Below, piece by piece: positions 18,375-26,679 of a stretch of DNA of 64,000 nt (the first letter of the stretch is position 1; each line of letters begins with the position of its first letter). The stretch comes from an uncultured Bacteroidota bacterium (GTDB taxonomy: Bacteria; Bacteroidota; Bacteroidia; 2-12-FULL-35-15). The notes under the pieces were generated by a model, which was not told where the DNA came from, made no database searches, and saw only the letters and a list, made by a program, of their open reading frames with translations. The translations under genes were made by a program, and so were the position numbers. The DNA is taken from contig CAIYIS010000033.1 in the NCBI GenBank assembly GCA_903926385.1, positions 1 through 64,000 on the forward strand. Direction: 5' to 3'.

Positions 18375-18988
18375 TAGCTTTTTTTATTTAGATAACTTTT
18401 CCATTCTTCTTGAGTATTCAAATTAAGCAAAACATTATTTGATGAAGCCTCCACTTTTACTTTACTAAATCTTTTCAATTCATCTTTTAATATCCATTCA
18501 GAACCATTCATCTGTTTTAAATGGTTTATAATTTCCTTACCAACTAAAATTGGATGCCCTCCAATTCCTGTATTACATGCAACAACAAAATTATCACTTT
18601 CTAATTCTTGAAACATATTTCTTAACAACTCTACACTGATGTCAGGATTGTCAATATTCTGAATAAAACAAGCGACATTTTTATCTAATAATTTCAGACC
18701 TATTTCTAGAGAATAACTACGTCCTAAATCAGGAAATTCATTTTTAACTAAACAATTATTTAAGGACAACGCGTTAATATTGTTCATCCAATTATCTGAA
18801 TACAATTCTTTATTAAGCACTATAATTGGGTTTTTTACACCAAAATTTCTATAGACATTTGAAATATGTTGCACTAAAAGATTGTTGTCAATTTCCAAAA
18901 AAGGTTTTGGAAATCCCATTCGTGAGGAGTAACCTCCGCAAAGTATAATAACTTCTACCTTATCGCCAAATATTGCATTCATCTTCAT
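18374..18988 (-). CDS. mocA: MocA/MobA-like molybdenum cofactor nucleotidyltransferase
   Basis: This protein belongs to the NTP-transferase family that attaches a nucleotide (CMP for MocA) to molybdopterin, as needed by xanthine-oxidase-family enzymes. Near its start it carries ILCGGYSSRMGFPKP, a variant of the LAGGxSxRMGxPK nucleotide-binding signature, with Cys where Ala is usual. A downstream NIDNPDIS stretch probably supplies metal-binding Asp residues. The frame is open to an ATG at 19033, but the ATG at 18988 or 18982 places the first strand at the usual distance. It is the first gene of the minus-strand cluster and diverges from bcrC. Confidence 0.82.
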   Translation of the reverse strand: MKMNAIFGDKVEVIILCGGYSSRMGFPKPFLEIDNNLLVQHISNVYRNFGVKNPIIVLNKELYSDNWMNNINALSLNNCLVKNEFPDLGRSYSLEIGLKLLDKNVACFIQNIDNPDISVELLRNMFQELESDNFVVACNTGIGGHPILVGKEIINHLKQMNGSEWILKDELKRFSKVKVEASSNNVLLNLNTQEEWKSYLNKKS

Positions 18989-19049
18989 GCAAAATTGCCG
19001 TTTAATGAATTTCCAAACTATGATAAAAGTCATAGTTTGTATGTGTCTT

Positions 19050-19063
19050 CAAAAATACCTTTG
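19050..19063. promoter_or_regulatory. Overlapping divergent -7 boxes between mocA and bcrC
   Basis: TACCTTTG at 19056-19063 fits a plus-strand TAnnTTTG box for bcrC, with TTG (19037-19039) 16 nt upstream. On the minus strand 19050-19057 reads TATTTTTG, also a match, for the mocA-xdhC-SDR genes. The two boxes share 2 bp, so polymerases could not bind both at once. This would tie the two halves of the pathway together in a mutually exclusive or co-regulated way. Confidence 0.5.
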
Positions 19064-19114
19064 TCACGTAAAGTAACAGAAATTATTAAATAAACAGTAT
19101 ATCAAGAATAAAAA

Positions 19115-20302
19115 ATGAAGACTTTAGAAGAAATAATAAAATTTTGTGAAGATGTGTCCTTCGACCTGAATTTTTCACATGCAAAAAAATGGAAAGAAGC
19201 CGAGAAAGGCAGAGTACTTGTTGGCTATATGCCCATTTATTTTCCAAGAGAAATAATTCATGCTGCCGGAGGAATGGCTGTTGGAGTTTTTGGTGGTGGC
19301 GACCGCAAACAAATTATTAAGGGAGACGCTTACTATCAGTCATACATTTGCCATATTCCAAGAAGCATTATGGAACTTGCTCTGGATAAACACATGGCAC
19401 ATTTTGACGGATTTATTTTCCCTTCTATCTGTGATGTAATTCGTAACTTATCCGGGATATTTAAACAACACAAAATTGGAAAATTTGTGAAATATATGGA
19501 CTTTCCACAAAATTTCCTTCCTCAAATTGGTGGAGTGTTTTATCAGCAAGAAATGGAACATGTGTTGAAATACATCAAAGAAATAAATGGTGTTGAAATT
19601 ACTACAGAAAAATTAAATCATTCCATTGAATTATACAATATAAACAGAAGATTAATAGAAACCATATACAAAATTCGTCAGGATTATCCTTGGAGAATTA
19701 GCATTGTGGATGTTTACCACATTATAAGAGCAGGTACCGTCATTACTGTTGAAGAACACAACGATATTTTGACTCAGGTATGCGAATACATTAAACAAGA
19801 TATTGGAGTTCCTCAGGATAAAATCAAAATTGTTATTTCTGGAGCTTTCTGCGAACAACCTGCTGTTGGATTAATAAAAGCTATTGAAGAAGCCGGATGT
19901 TATGTTGTGGACGATGACTATATGCTAGGATCGCGTATGATCCTTGGTGATATAGATTCGAAAAGCAACAAGCCTTTGGAAGCTATTTCTAATTCATATA
20001 TTAAGCAAAGCCAGTATTCGTCTTCAATATATGATGTGAACGATCCAAAAGAGTTTCGTCTTGCAAAAATAGTGAAGGACAGAGGGGCTAACGGTGTTGT
20101 ATTTGCTGCAGCCAGTTTCTGTGACCCAAGTTTATTAGATGCACCTATCTTTCAAAATGCATTCAATAAATTAGGTATTCGTTACATTGCATTCCAGTTC
20201 AGCGAAAACATCAATCAATTTAAAGTTATTAAAGAACAAGTAGGAGCATTTTCAGATTCCATTAAACTTTGGGAAGATGAACCGGTAACAGCAAATTCAT
20301 AA
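19115..20302 (+). CDS. bcrC: Benzoyl-CoA reductase subunit C (class I, BcrC)
   Basis: BcrC and BcrB form the aromatic-ring-reducing module of ATP-dependent benzoyl-CoA reductase, which makes cyclohexa-1,5-diene-1-carboxyl-CoA. The 395-residue protein belongs to the 2-hydroxyacyl-CoA dehydratase D-component family. From memory it looks much more like Thauera BcrC than like amino-acid-fermentation dehydratases: YQSYICHIPRS (Cys79), FPSICDVIRNLSG (Cys106), GAFCEQP (Cys246), GCYVVDDDYM (Cys262), SFCDPSLL (Cys336) and C-terminal FSDSIKLW. Several of these cysteines should hold a [4Fe-4S] cluster. It opens a four-gene operon in the order C-B-A-D, as in Thauera, 19 nt before bcrB. The family makes a radical dehydratase the main alternative, but the full gene set argues against it. 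Confidence 0.9.
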   Translation: MKTLEEIIKFCEDVSFDLNFSHAKKWKEAEKGRVLVGYMPIYFPREIIHAAGGMAVGVFGGGDRKQIIKGDAYYQSYICHIPRSIMELALDKHMAHFDGFIFPSICDVIRNLSGIFKQHKIGKFVKYMDFPQNFLPQIGGVFYQQEMEHVLKYIKEINGVEITTEKLNHSIELYNINRRLIETIYKIRQDYPWRISIVDVYHIIRAGTVITVEEHNDILTQVCEYIKQDIGVPQDKIKIVISGAFCEQPAVGLIKAIEEAGCYVVDDDYMLGSRMILGDIDSKSNKPLEAISNSYIKQSQYSSSIYDVNDPKEFRLAKIVKDRGANGVVFAAASFCDPSLLDAPIFQNAFNKLGIRYIAFQFSENINQFKVIKEQVGAFSDSIKLWEDEPVTANS

Positions 20303-20320
20303 AATAAAAAACCAAACCAT

Positions 20321-21610
20321 ATGTCACAAGAAGCACAAAAAGAAAGAAGTATGATTCTCCAAAAGGAGATGACTGAAGGACTTTTTAACGATTTAGGAAA
20401 AGCGAAAGAAACTGGGAAAAAAGTATGTTACACTTTTGTACCGGGAAACCTTTCCGAATTAATCCGGACGTTTGATATGTTGCCTGTTTATCCCGAAATT
20501 AATGCATTGCAAAGTGCTATGCGTAAAAAATCCGCATCTTATATTAAAGAAGCAGAAAGACACGCTCACTCAGAAGATGTTTGCACCTATGTTAAATGCG
20601 ATGTAGGGATGATGATGAAAGGTAACATCGGGCCTACAGGGGAAAAAATTCCTGAACCGGATATATTATTGTTGAGTTATACTGGATGTTTTACTTTCCT
20701 TAAATGGTTTGAAACCTTAAAAAGAGAATATCCTAATGCAAAGGTAATCATGGTGCACACTCCGTATCAGGAGAACGCTAAAATTACACCTGAGATGACT
20801 GAATACATGGTTAAGCAATTTAAGGAAGAAGTAATTCCTCAAATGGAAGCCGTTACAGGTATTAAATATGATGAAGAAAAATTGAAAAAAATTCTAGCTT
20901 TATCAAAAGAAGCAGAAGATTTAATTACAAAAATATTCGACACCACTAAACATAAACCATCTCCTATCGATGCATATTTTGCTGGAGTGTATTATATCGG
21001 CCCGATTAATATCGGATTCAGAGGTACTCAGCAGGCAGTGGATTATTACAAGGAATTGTATAAAGAAATTCAAGAACGTGTTCGTCTTGGTTTAGGCCCA
21101 ATCACACCAGAAGGCGAAATGAAAGAAGAGAAATACCGTCTTGTTGTAGAAGGCCCGCCAAACTGGACATCGTTCAGAGAGTTCTGGAAAATTTTCTACG
21201 ATATGGGAGCAGTTATTGTTGCTTCTTCTTACACCAAAGTTGGGGGAGTATACGATATGGGCTGGAGACACGACCCTTCACGACCACTTGAATCGTTATC
21301 GGAATATTGTATGAACTGCTATACTAATTTGAATATTCCTCAGCGTATCGATTTATTGTCGAAATGCATCACTGATTATGCTGCGGATGGATATGTAACC
21401 AATTCGATCAAGAGTTGCAATTCGTTTTCGGCAGGTCAATTAGGAATGATGAGAGAAATAGAAGACAGATTGGAAGTTCCTGTTGGATTTATTGAATCCG
21501 ATTTGGTAGACCCGCGTTATTTCTCGTATTCTAATATTAAAAACAGATTGGAATCGTATTTCCAAATGTTAGAACAGCGAAAAATTATTCATGAAAAAGA
21601 AAGTGTATAA
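20321..21610 (+). CDS. bcrB: Benzoyl-CoA reductase subunit B (class I, BcrB)
   Basis: BcrB partners BcrC in the ring-reducing half of the enzyme. The 429-residue protein is a second 2-hydroxyacyl-CoA dehydratase-family member, close to the usual BcrB length. Candidate cluster ligands lie in DVCTYVKCDVG (near residues 87-94), SYTGCF (near 126) and EYCMNCYTN (near 329-332). Other family-like segments are EGPPNW and the C-terminal IESDLVDPRYFS. It lies 18 nt after bcrC and 21 nt before bcrA. Reaction and complex are inferred from family and gene order; the sequence itself shows the domain and cysteines. Confidence 0.9.
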   Translation: MSQEAQKERSMILQKEMTEGLFNDLGKAKETGKKVCYTFVPGNLSELIRTFDMLPVYPEINALQSAMRKKSASYIKEAERHAHSEDVCTYVKCDVGMMMKGNIGPTGEKIPEPDILLLSYTGCFTFLKWFETLKREYPNAKVIMVHTPYQENAKITPEMTEYMVKQFKEEVIPQMEAVTGIKYDEEKLKKILALSKEAEDLITKIFDTTKHKPSPIDAYFAGVYYIGPINIGFRGTQQAVDYYKELYKEIQERVRLGLGPITPEGEMKEEKYRLVVEGPPNWTSFREFWKIFYDMGAVIVASSYTKVGGVYDMGWRHDPSRPLESLSEYCMNCYTNLNIPQRIDLLSKCITDYAADGYVTNSIKSCNSFSAGQLGMMREIEDRLEVPVGFIESDLVDPRYFSYSNIKNRLESYFQMLEQRKIIHEKESV

Positions 21611-21631
21611 TCATTAAAAACCACAACAGAG

Positions 21632-23044
21632 ATGAAAAAATATTATTTAGGAATAGACCTAGGGTCGACCACTTCGAAAGCGGTTATCATTAACGAAAAA
21701 GATGAAATAGTTGGTAGGGGTATTACCAATACAAGAGCCAACTATAAAGTAGCAGCTGATATAGCCCGCGAAGAAGCGATATATGATGCACGTTTTACTC
21801 TTTTATCCAATAAAATTAAATTGGATATGGAGGCAAAACCTGAATTTAAAAAATACATGGAAGATATTCGTTCTGTATTTCAATATCAGCAATTCAAGAG
21901 GAGAATGGAAAGTTTGGAGAAAATGTTGAACAAAACAGTTTCTGAATTCTCGTATGGAAACAAAGCTGAAATTACTGAAAAACTTCACGCAATTATTGAG
22001 AACATTCGACCTCAAATACGCGATGAATTTGTTCACGGAAACCTTGGTTCAAAAAATCAATTCTTCCGCGATATCGTAAGCGAAAAATACAATGTAGGGG
22101 TGGATGCTTTGGGACGTGAGTTTTACGAACCTTTGATGCTTGCATTCGACAAAAGTATTACACCTGTGGAAAACGAAATGGTTCAATACAACTTTAAGGA
22201 GCTTGTGTTGGAATCGATGACTGTACTGGAAGAAAAATACAAAGGTTTGGTTAATCAACAGGAAGACGGAAGTAAAGAGGACTGGTATTACGCAGAACTA
22301 AATGCTGTAAAAAATAATTACAAGAATGTTGAATTTTCTTTGCGCGAACATATCGAAGATATAGCCAACGAAGATATCCATATTGCTAAAATGGTAGGTA
22401 CAGGTTACGGAAGAGCTTTATTGCCTTTCCCAGAAGATTGTATTAAATCTGAAATTCTTTGCCATGCATTTGGTGCACATGCCATTTTCCCTAATACACG
22501 AACTGTACTTGACATTGGAGGACAAGATACAAAGGCTATCCAGGTTGACAGCCATGGACTAGTTACCAGTTTCCACATGAACGACAGATGTGCTGCCGGT
22601 TGCGGACGTTATCTCGGATACATTGCTGATGAGTTTGGTTTATCATTAAACGAACTAGGACCTGAAGCAATGTCTTCAACAAAAGAAACAACCATTTGTT
22701 CTACTTGTACAGTGTTTGCAGGTGCTGAAGTAAAAGAACTTTTACACAACGGTGAGCAACGCCCTAATATCTTAGCTGGTTTACACAAAGCCATTGTACA
22801 ACGTGCGATGTCGTTAATAGCCCGCTCCGGTGGCGTTAGAAACGAATTTACCTTTACAGGTGGTGTTGCTCGTAACCAAGCTGTATTAAAATATGTAAAG
22901 CAAATGGTGACTGATTCGTATGGAGAAGTGACCATGAACATTCACACCGACTCTATATTTATGGGAGCTTTGGGAGGAGCCATGTTCGCTCGCAGAAACA
23001 TTAGTGCTGATTTACCTAAAGCAGGAAAATCTGTTGAAGCATAA
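21632..23044 (+). CDS. bcrA: Benzoyl-CoA reductase ATPase subunit A (class I, BcrA)
   Basis: BcrA and BcrD are the ATP-hydrolysing electron activators: they share a [4Fe-4S] cluster and couple ATP hydrolysis to electron transfer into BcrBC. The 470-residue protein has the ASKHA ATPase fold: phosphate-1 loop LGIDLGSTTSKAV (residues 6-18), DIGGQDTKAI (294-303) and FTGGVARN near the C-terminus. Between the first motif and the second half sits an insertion of about 190 residues (about 50-245), rich in charged and aromatic residues, which separates BcrA from the shorter BcrD. Likely cluster cysteines are in DRCAAGCGRY (Cys320, 324) and ICSTCT (Cys356, 359). It lies between bcrB and bcrD. Confidence 0.92.
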   Translation: MKKYYLGIDLGSTTSKAVIINEKDEIVGRGITNTRANYKVAADIAREEAIYDARFTLLSNKIKLDMEAKPEFKKYMEDIRSVFQYQQFKRRMESLEKMLNKTVSEFSYGNKAEITEKLHAIIENIRPQIRDEFVHGNLGSKNQFFRDIVSEKYNVGVDALGREFYEPLMLAFDKSITPVENEMVQYNFKELVLESMTVLEEKYKGLVNQQEDGSKEDWYYAELNAVKNNYKNVEFSLREHIEDIANEDIHIAKMVGTGYGRALLPFPEDCIKSEILCHAFGAHAIFPNTRTVLDIGGQDTKAIQVDSHGLVTSFHMNDRCAAGCGRYLGYIADEFGLSLNELGPEAMSSTKETTICSTCTVFAGAEVKELLHNGEQRPNILAGLHKAIVQRAMSLIARSGGVRNEFTFTGGVARNQAVLKYVKQMVTDSYGEVTMNIHTDSIFMGALGGAMFARRNISADLPKAGKSVEA

Positions 23045-23074
23045 TTATTATTAATCGAATTAAAAAAAATCAAT

Positions 23075-23935
23075 ATGAAAGATACAATTTATACAATGGG
23101 CGTTGATGTAGGCGCAAGCTACGTGAAAGCCGTTTTAATGTCGTATAACAACATTACTCAGGATCATAAATTAATTGATAAACAAACTGAGAAAATCAGA
23201 AAACGTAACCCCAAAGATGTAGTGAAGGAAGCTGTTGATGTGCTTTTGGAACGTAACAATCTGAAGTATGATAAAGACATTGCTTATTTAGCTTCGACAG
23301 GAGAAGGCGAAATGGTAGAAAGAAAAACAGGTCACTTTTACAGCATGACTTCTCATGCAAGAGGTGGAGTTTATTTTGTACCGGGAGCAAAAACTGTTGT
23401 AGATATGGGCGGGCACTATGTTAGAGCCATCATGGTCGATCCGAGAGGAAAAGTAATGGACTATAAAATGACAGGACAATGTGCATCGGGTTCGGGACAG
23501 TTTATCGAAAACATTTCTCGTTATCTTGGATTAGCCATTGAAGAAGTAGGTGCTATGTCGCTTAAAGCCGATAATCCTGAAATCCCATCCGGAATATGCG
23601 CAGTATTGGCCGAAACAGATGTAATCAATCTTGTGTCGAAAGGACTCTCGACGCCTAATATTGTAAAAGGAATCAACATTTCCATTGCACAACGTGTTAT
23701 AAAATTATTAGGTTCGTTACGTGCCGAAGGCCCGATTGCTCTGGTAGGAGGAATGGGAATGAATGCCGGAATGATTCAGGCGATTGAAGAATTATCAACT
23801 GAAAACAAAAAGAGTCCTTTAAAATTTGTTGCTCATCCCGATGCTATTTATTCGGGTGCTATCGGTGCTGCTCTTTGGGGTGGATACAGATATCACAAGT
23901 TGAAAGAAAAAGATTTATTACACGCAATAAAATAA
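23075..23935 (+). CDS. bcrD: Benzoyl-CoA reductase ATPase subunit D (class I, BcrD)
   Basis: BcrD is the second ATPase/activator subunit, paired with BcrA. The 286-residue protein is a compact BadF/BadG/BcrA/BcrD ATPase: MGVDVGASYVKAV (8-20), VVDMGGHYVRA (108-118) and LVGGMGMNAG. The shared cluster ligands are expected at Cys136 (TGQCASGSGQF) and Cys175 (SGICAVLAETD). It lacks the long BcrA insertion. This completes a bcrCBAD set in the Thauera order, 30 nt after bcrA. A secreted-protein gene follows only 10 nt later, which may reflect read-through rather than shared function. Confidence 0.92.
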   Translation: MKDTIYTMGVDVGASYVKAVLMSYNNITQDHKLIDKQTEKIRKRNPKDVVKEAVDVLLERNNLKYDKDIAYLASTGEGEMVERKTGHFYSMTSHARGGVYFVPGAKTVVDMGGHYVRAIMVDPRGKVMDYKMTGQCASGSGQFIENISRYLGLAIEEVGAMSLKADNPEIPSGICAVLAETDVINLVSKGLSTPNIVKGINISIAQRVIKLLGSLRAEGPIALVGGMGMNAGMIQAIEELSTENKKSPLKFVAHPDAIYSGAIGAALWGGYRYHKLKEKDLLHAIK

Positions 23936-23945
23936 AAATAAAACT

Positions 23946-25052
23946 ATGAAGAAAATTTTTGCACTGCTTACGTTGGTATTTGGTATTAGTTATCTGAATG
24001 CGCAAATCACCATCACTGTGGCCGATTTACCTCAGATAGGTGATACTTATTTTACATCTACCGATACTACACCCACCATTTCGTTGGGTGCTCCCAGTGC
24101 AAGTTTTCAATCGTGGAACTTTAGTGCATTAACTCAGGATTACCCTAGTTTTCCTACGTATGGAAATACGGCATCAACTGCATTTGCCAGTGTTTATCCC
24201 ACTTCCAACATTTACACCTACGGGCCGGCTGCTATGTTCAGCAGTTTGTATGGAAGTACTGCTGTTGCGGGACAAGGGATGAGTCAGGGACACATGTTTT
24301 GGAGAACTGACAACTCAGGTTTGTGGATTGAAGGATTCAGAGCCGATTCAGGAACATTCGGAGGGATGAATATTCACGAAAATCCTACCGAATTGCTTAT
24401 TGGCACGCCTACTACTTACGGAACAAGTTTTAATAACAGTGGGAAATATATTTTGCCGATGAATCAAAATGTGAGTAATCAAGATACGTTTTATGTAAAC
24501 AGAGTTTCGAAAACATTAACTACTGATGCCTGGGGAAGCATTACCACTCCGGGTGGCACGTATCCTAATGTTATTCGTATTCACGAATACGATTGGAAAG
24601 TGGATAGTGCGTATATAAAAGTTGGCACTGTAACAGTGTTCTCAATGGAAATTAGCAGAGACACACTCAATAATTATATTTTTATGGCCAACGGAGTTCA
24701 TTATCCGGTTTGCATTGTTCATGCTAATAAAAATAATGTTGTGAAAAGTGTCGAGTACTATACCCTCACCATTCATAATTTAGGAATAAACGAACAGGCA
24801 TTGGCTGATGATGTAATGGCCTATCCGAATCCGTTTACCACATCGTGTACTATTCAAATTCCAAAATCGTATTCTGTTAGCAATGCTTCTTTGCAACTTT
24901 TCGAAATCACCGGAAAACAAGTTTATGCTTGTTCTTTAAAATCAAATTTGGTGGATGTAAAGAACGAAAATTATACAGCCGGACTTTATTTCTACATTAT
25001 TCGTAATGCCGAAGGAAAAGAACTAAAAGGAAAACTGCTACTGGAAAACTAG
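23946..25052 (+). CDS. Secreted protein with T9SS type A sorting domain
   Basis: The 368-residue protein has a signal peptide (residues 1-19, ending YLNAQ) and a C-terminal type A T9SS sorting domain: AYPNPFTTSCTIQI, then GKQVYAC, GLYFYI and a terminal KGKLLLEN. The middle (20-285) is Thr/Ser/Tyr-rich and probably a beta-sandwich; I recognise no enzyme motif. It should cross the outer membrane through the T9SS and be anchored or released after cleavage of the sorting domain. It begins 10 nt after bcrD on the same strand, so it could be expressed with the benzoyl-CoA reductase, but no link in function is visible. Confidence 0.88.
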   Translation: MKKIFALLTLVFGISYLNAQITITVADLPQIGDTYFTSTDTTPTISLGAPSASFQSWNFSALTQDYPSFPTYGNTASTAFASVYPTSNIYTYGPAAMFSSLYGSTAVAGQGMSQGHMFWRTDNSGLWIEGFRADSGTFGGMNIHENPTELLIGTPTTYGTSFNNSGKYILPMNQNVSNQDTFYVNRVSKTLTTDAWGSITTPGGTYPNVIRIHEYDWKVDSAYIKVGTVTVFSMEISRDTLNNYIFMANGVHYPVCIVHANKNNVVKSVEYYTLTIHNLGINEQALADDVMAYPNPFTTSCTIQIPKSYSVSNASLQLFEITGKQVYACSLKSNLVDVKNENYTAGLYFYIIRNAEGKELKGKLLLEN

Positions 25053-25057
25053 CCAAC

Positions 25058-25579
25058 ATGCCAACCACCGGAAAAATAAACCATACCGCCACACATGTGC
25101 TTAATGTAAAAGGACGATTGAGCAGCAATCATGAAATTGAGGTGGAAGTGCCTTCTGATTTTCTGGACTTTTATAACAATAGAGAAGATAAACGGGTAAA
25201 CTTTACTACCGACAATTGGTATCGCACCGGCATCACCGGAAAAATGAAGGATGGTTTGTTAATAATGGAAGCAAAAGGAGCATTGGATACTAATAAAATT
25301 GAAGCCGATATAAAGCTGGTGATTGAAGGCAAATGCCATTATATTTCTACTTCTCTCATTGTAGGTGCCGACCAGGATTACACAGTGGCCATTGTTTTTC
25401 CGAATAATCAAATGGATAAACCACATTACGAAATATCGCCTTTGGATGGCTGTTTTTGTCCGAAAGATATGAACGAACTCAACAAGTGCCTTACGGGTTG
25501 TTTGCACGATGCCAACTCTCAGATAGGCCAAAAATTCTCGAAAGTAAAAACATTTCTAATTGTAGAAATGAACTCTTAA
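25058..25579 (+). CDS. Conserved-looking cytoplasmic protein of unknown function
   Basis: The 173-residue product has no signal peptide or transmembrane segment and begins 5 nt after the preceding stop, so it is probably translationally linked to the T9SS protein. The sequence alternates polar and hydrophobic residues (VLNVKGRLSS, IEADIKLVIEG), as in a beta-sheet protein. Three cysteines cluster near the C-terminus (DGCFCPKDM and KCLTGC a little later), which could bind a metal. I do not recognise the family. It is the last plus-strand gene before the convergent ribosomal operon. Confidence 0.7.
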   Translation: MPTTGKINHTATHVLNVKGRLSSNHEIEVEVPSDFLDFYNNREDKRVNFTTDNWYRTGITGKMKDGLLIMEAKGALDTNKIEADIKLVIEGKCHYISTSLIVGADQDYTVAIVFPNNQMDKPHYEISPLDGCFCPKDMNELNKCLTGCLHDANSQIGQKFSKVKTFLIVEMNS

Positions 25580-25732
25580 TATTGGTTGTTGTTGTTGCTT
25601 AAAAGGTTCTTTACTTAATTGTAAGGGCCTTTTTTGTTTTTGGACTATCGTTAGTTTTTTTTCAATCTGTTCCTTTGGATTAGCGGAATGTTTTTTAGAG
25701 CCTATCATGATATTTAAAATTGCACCCATTAT

Positions 25733-25942
25733 GTTTTAAACCTCATCCATGAGGTTTTAAAACTAAACCATGAGGTTTTAAACCTAGACCATGAGCTTTT
25801 AAACCTAGACCTTGAAGTTTTAAACCTAAACCGTGAGGTTTTAAACCTAAACCGTGAGGTTTTAAACCTAGACCGTGAGGTTTTAAACCTAGACCGTGAG
25901 GTTTTAAACCTAGACCTTGAAGTTTTAAACCTAAAGTAGGTG
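25733..25942. repeat. 21-nt periodic intergenic array B (10 units)
   Basis: Ten units start at 25733, 25754, 25775, 25796, 25817, 25838, 25859, 25880, 25901 and 25922, always 21 nt apart. The unit begins GTTTTAAACCTA, then GACC or AACC, then an ATGAG, GTGAG or TTGAA ending. Because 21 is a multiple of 3, a minus-strand frame through it stays open and reads as KPHGLGL repeats; this is probably not a gene. The array lies 166 nt beyond the rplP terminator, exactly where rpmC (L29) would be expected. Function unknown. Confidence 0.9.
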
Positions 25943-26108
25943 TATCTCCCGCAAACATAAACATAAAAACAAATTTAAAACTCTTTTTATAGATGTTCGA
26001 GATGTATTTGTCAACTATCCCCTGCCTAATTGCCCAATTAAAATCTGTGCATCTGTGGCTTTGTTTCTCAACCATCCAACTTTCAAACTTATAAGTTATA
26101 GGCATAAA

Positions 26109-26136
26109 AAAAGTCCCGAATCGCTTCGGGACTTTT
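26109..26136. terminator. Bidirectional terminator at the end of rplP
   Basis: GTCCCGAA (26113-26120) and TTCGGGAC (26125-26132) form an 8-bp stem closed by A/T pairs, with a TCGC loop, A-run on one side and T-run on the other. It can end both the minus-strand ribosomal operon and the convergent plus-strand transcript. Almost the same hairpin occurs at 33298 and 50973. Confidence 0.9.
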
Positions 26137-26173
26137 AATAAACAATCAATTATTAACCTAAAATCAACTATTA

Positions 26174-26599
26174 TTACGCTTCAGCAGCATAATCTCTTCT
26201 TACAATAAATTTGGTGGTTACCGGCAATTTTTGAGCAGCTAAACGCAATGCTTCTTTTGCAATTTCCATTGGCACGCCTTCTGCTTCGAACATAATACGT
26301 CCTGGTTTAACAACCGCTACCCAATATTCAGGGCTACCTTTACCTTTACCCATACGAACCTCAGCAGGTTTTTTGGTAATTGGTTTGTCAGGAAACACAC
26401 GAATCCATATCTGACCCTCACGTTTCATATAACGAGTTACTGCAACCCTCGCAGCTTCTATCTGACGGGCAGTTACCCAGCATCCTTCTGTAGCTTTTAG
26501 TCCAAATGATCCAAATGAAAGTTGATCGCCACGCTTAGCGTTTCCTTTCATCTTCATTTTATGCATTTTTCTAAATTTGGTTCTTTTCGGCTGTAACAT
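26174..26599 (-). CDS. rplP: Ribosomal protein L16
   Basis: Large-subunit protein L16, which lines the A-site region of the 50S subunit. The 141 residues begin with the canonical [20 protein letters not shown] and include the conserved RIFPDKPIT-like (here RVFPDKPIT), [18 protein letters not shown] and MFEAEGV segments. It is full length. It is the last gene of this operon segment. Bacteria normally continue with rpmC and rpsQ, but here a terminator follows within 40 nt and then repeat array B, so the operon is broken at this point. Confidence 0.98.
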   Translation of the reverse strand: MLQPKRTKFRKMHKMKMKGNAKRGDQLSFGSFGLKATEGCWVTARQIEAARVAVTRYMKREGQIWIRVFPDKPITKKPAEVRMGKGKGSPEYWVAVVKPGRIMFEAEGVPMEIAKEALRLAAQKLPVTTKFIVRRDYAAEA

Positions 26600-26679
26600 T
26601 TTTTCTATTTAGATTTAGGATTTTAGAATCAGGATAGACCTTTTCAAAAATCTTGTTATTATTATTTTTAATTCTTTAA

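Noticed and set aside
19115-23935. 2-hydroxyglutaryl-CoA dehydratase system
   Set aside because: Those systems have one activator and two dehydratase subunits. Here two distinct ATPase subunits, one with the long BcrA insertion, and the C-B-A-D order fit class I benzoyl-CoA reductase.
25743-26105. Minus-strand 120-residue ORF with KPHGLGL heptapeptide repeats
   Set aside because: It is array B read in one frame; a 21-nt period keeps frames open by arithmetic. It runs through the rplP terminator and has no promoter or conserved flanks.
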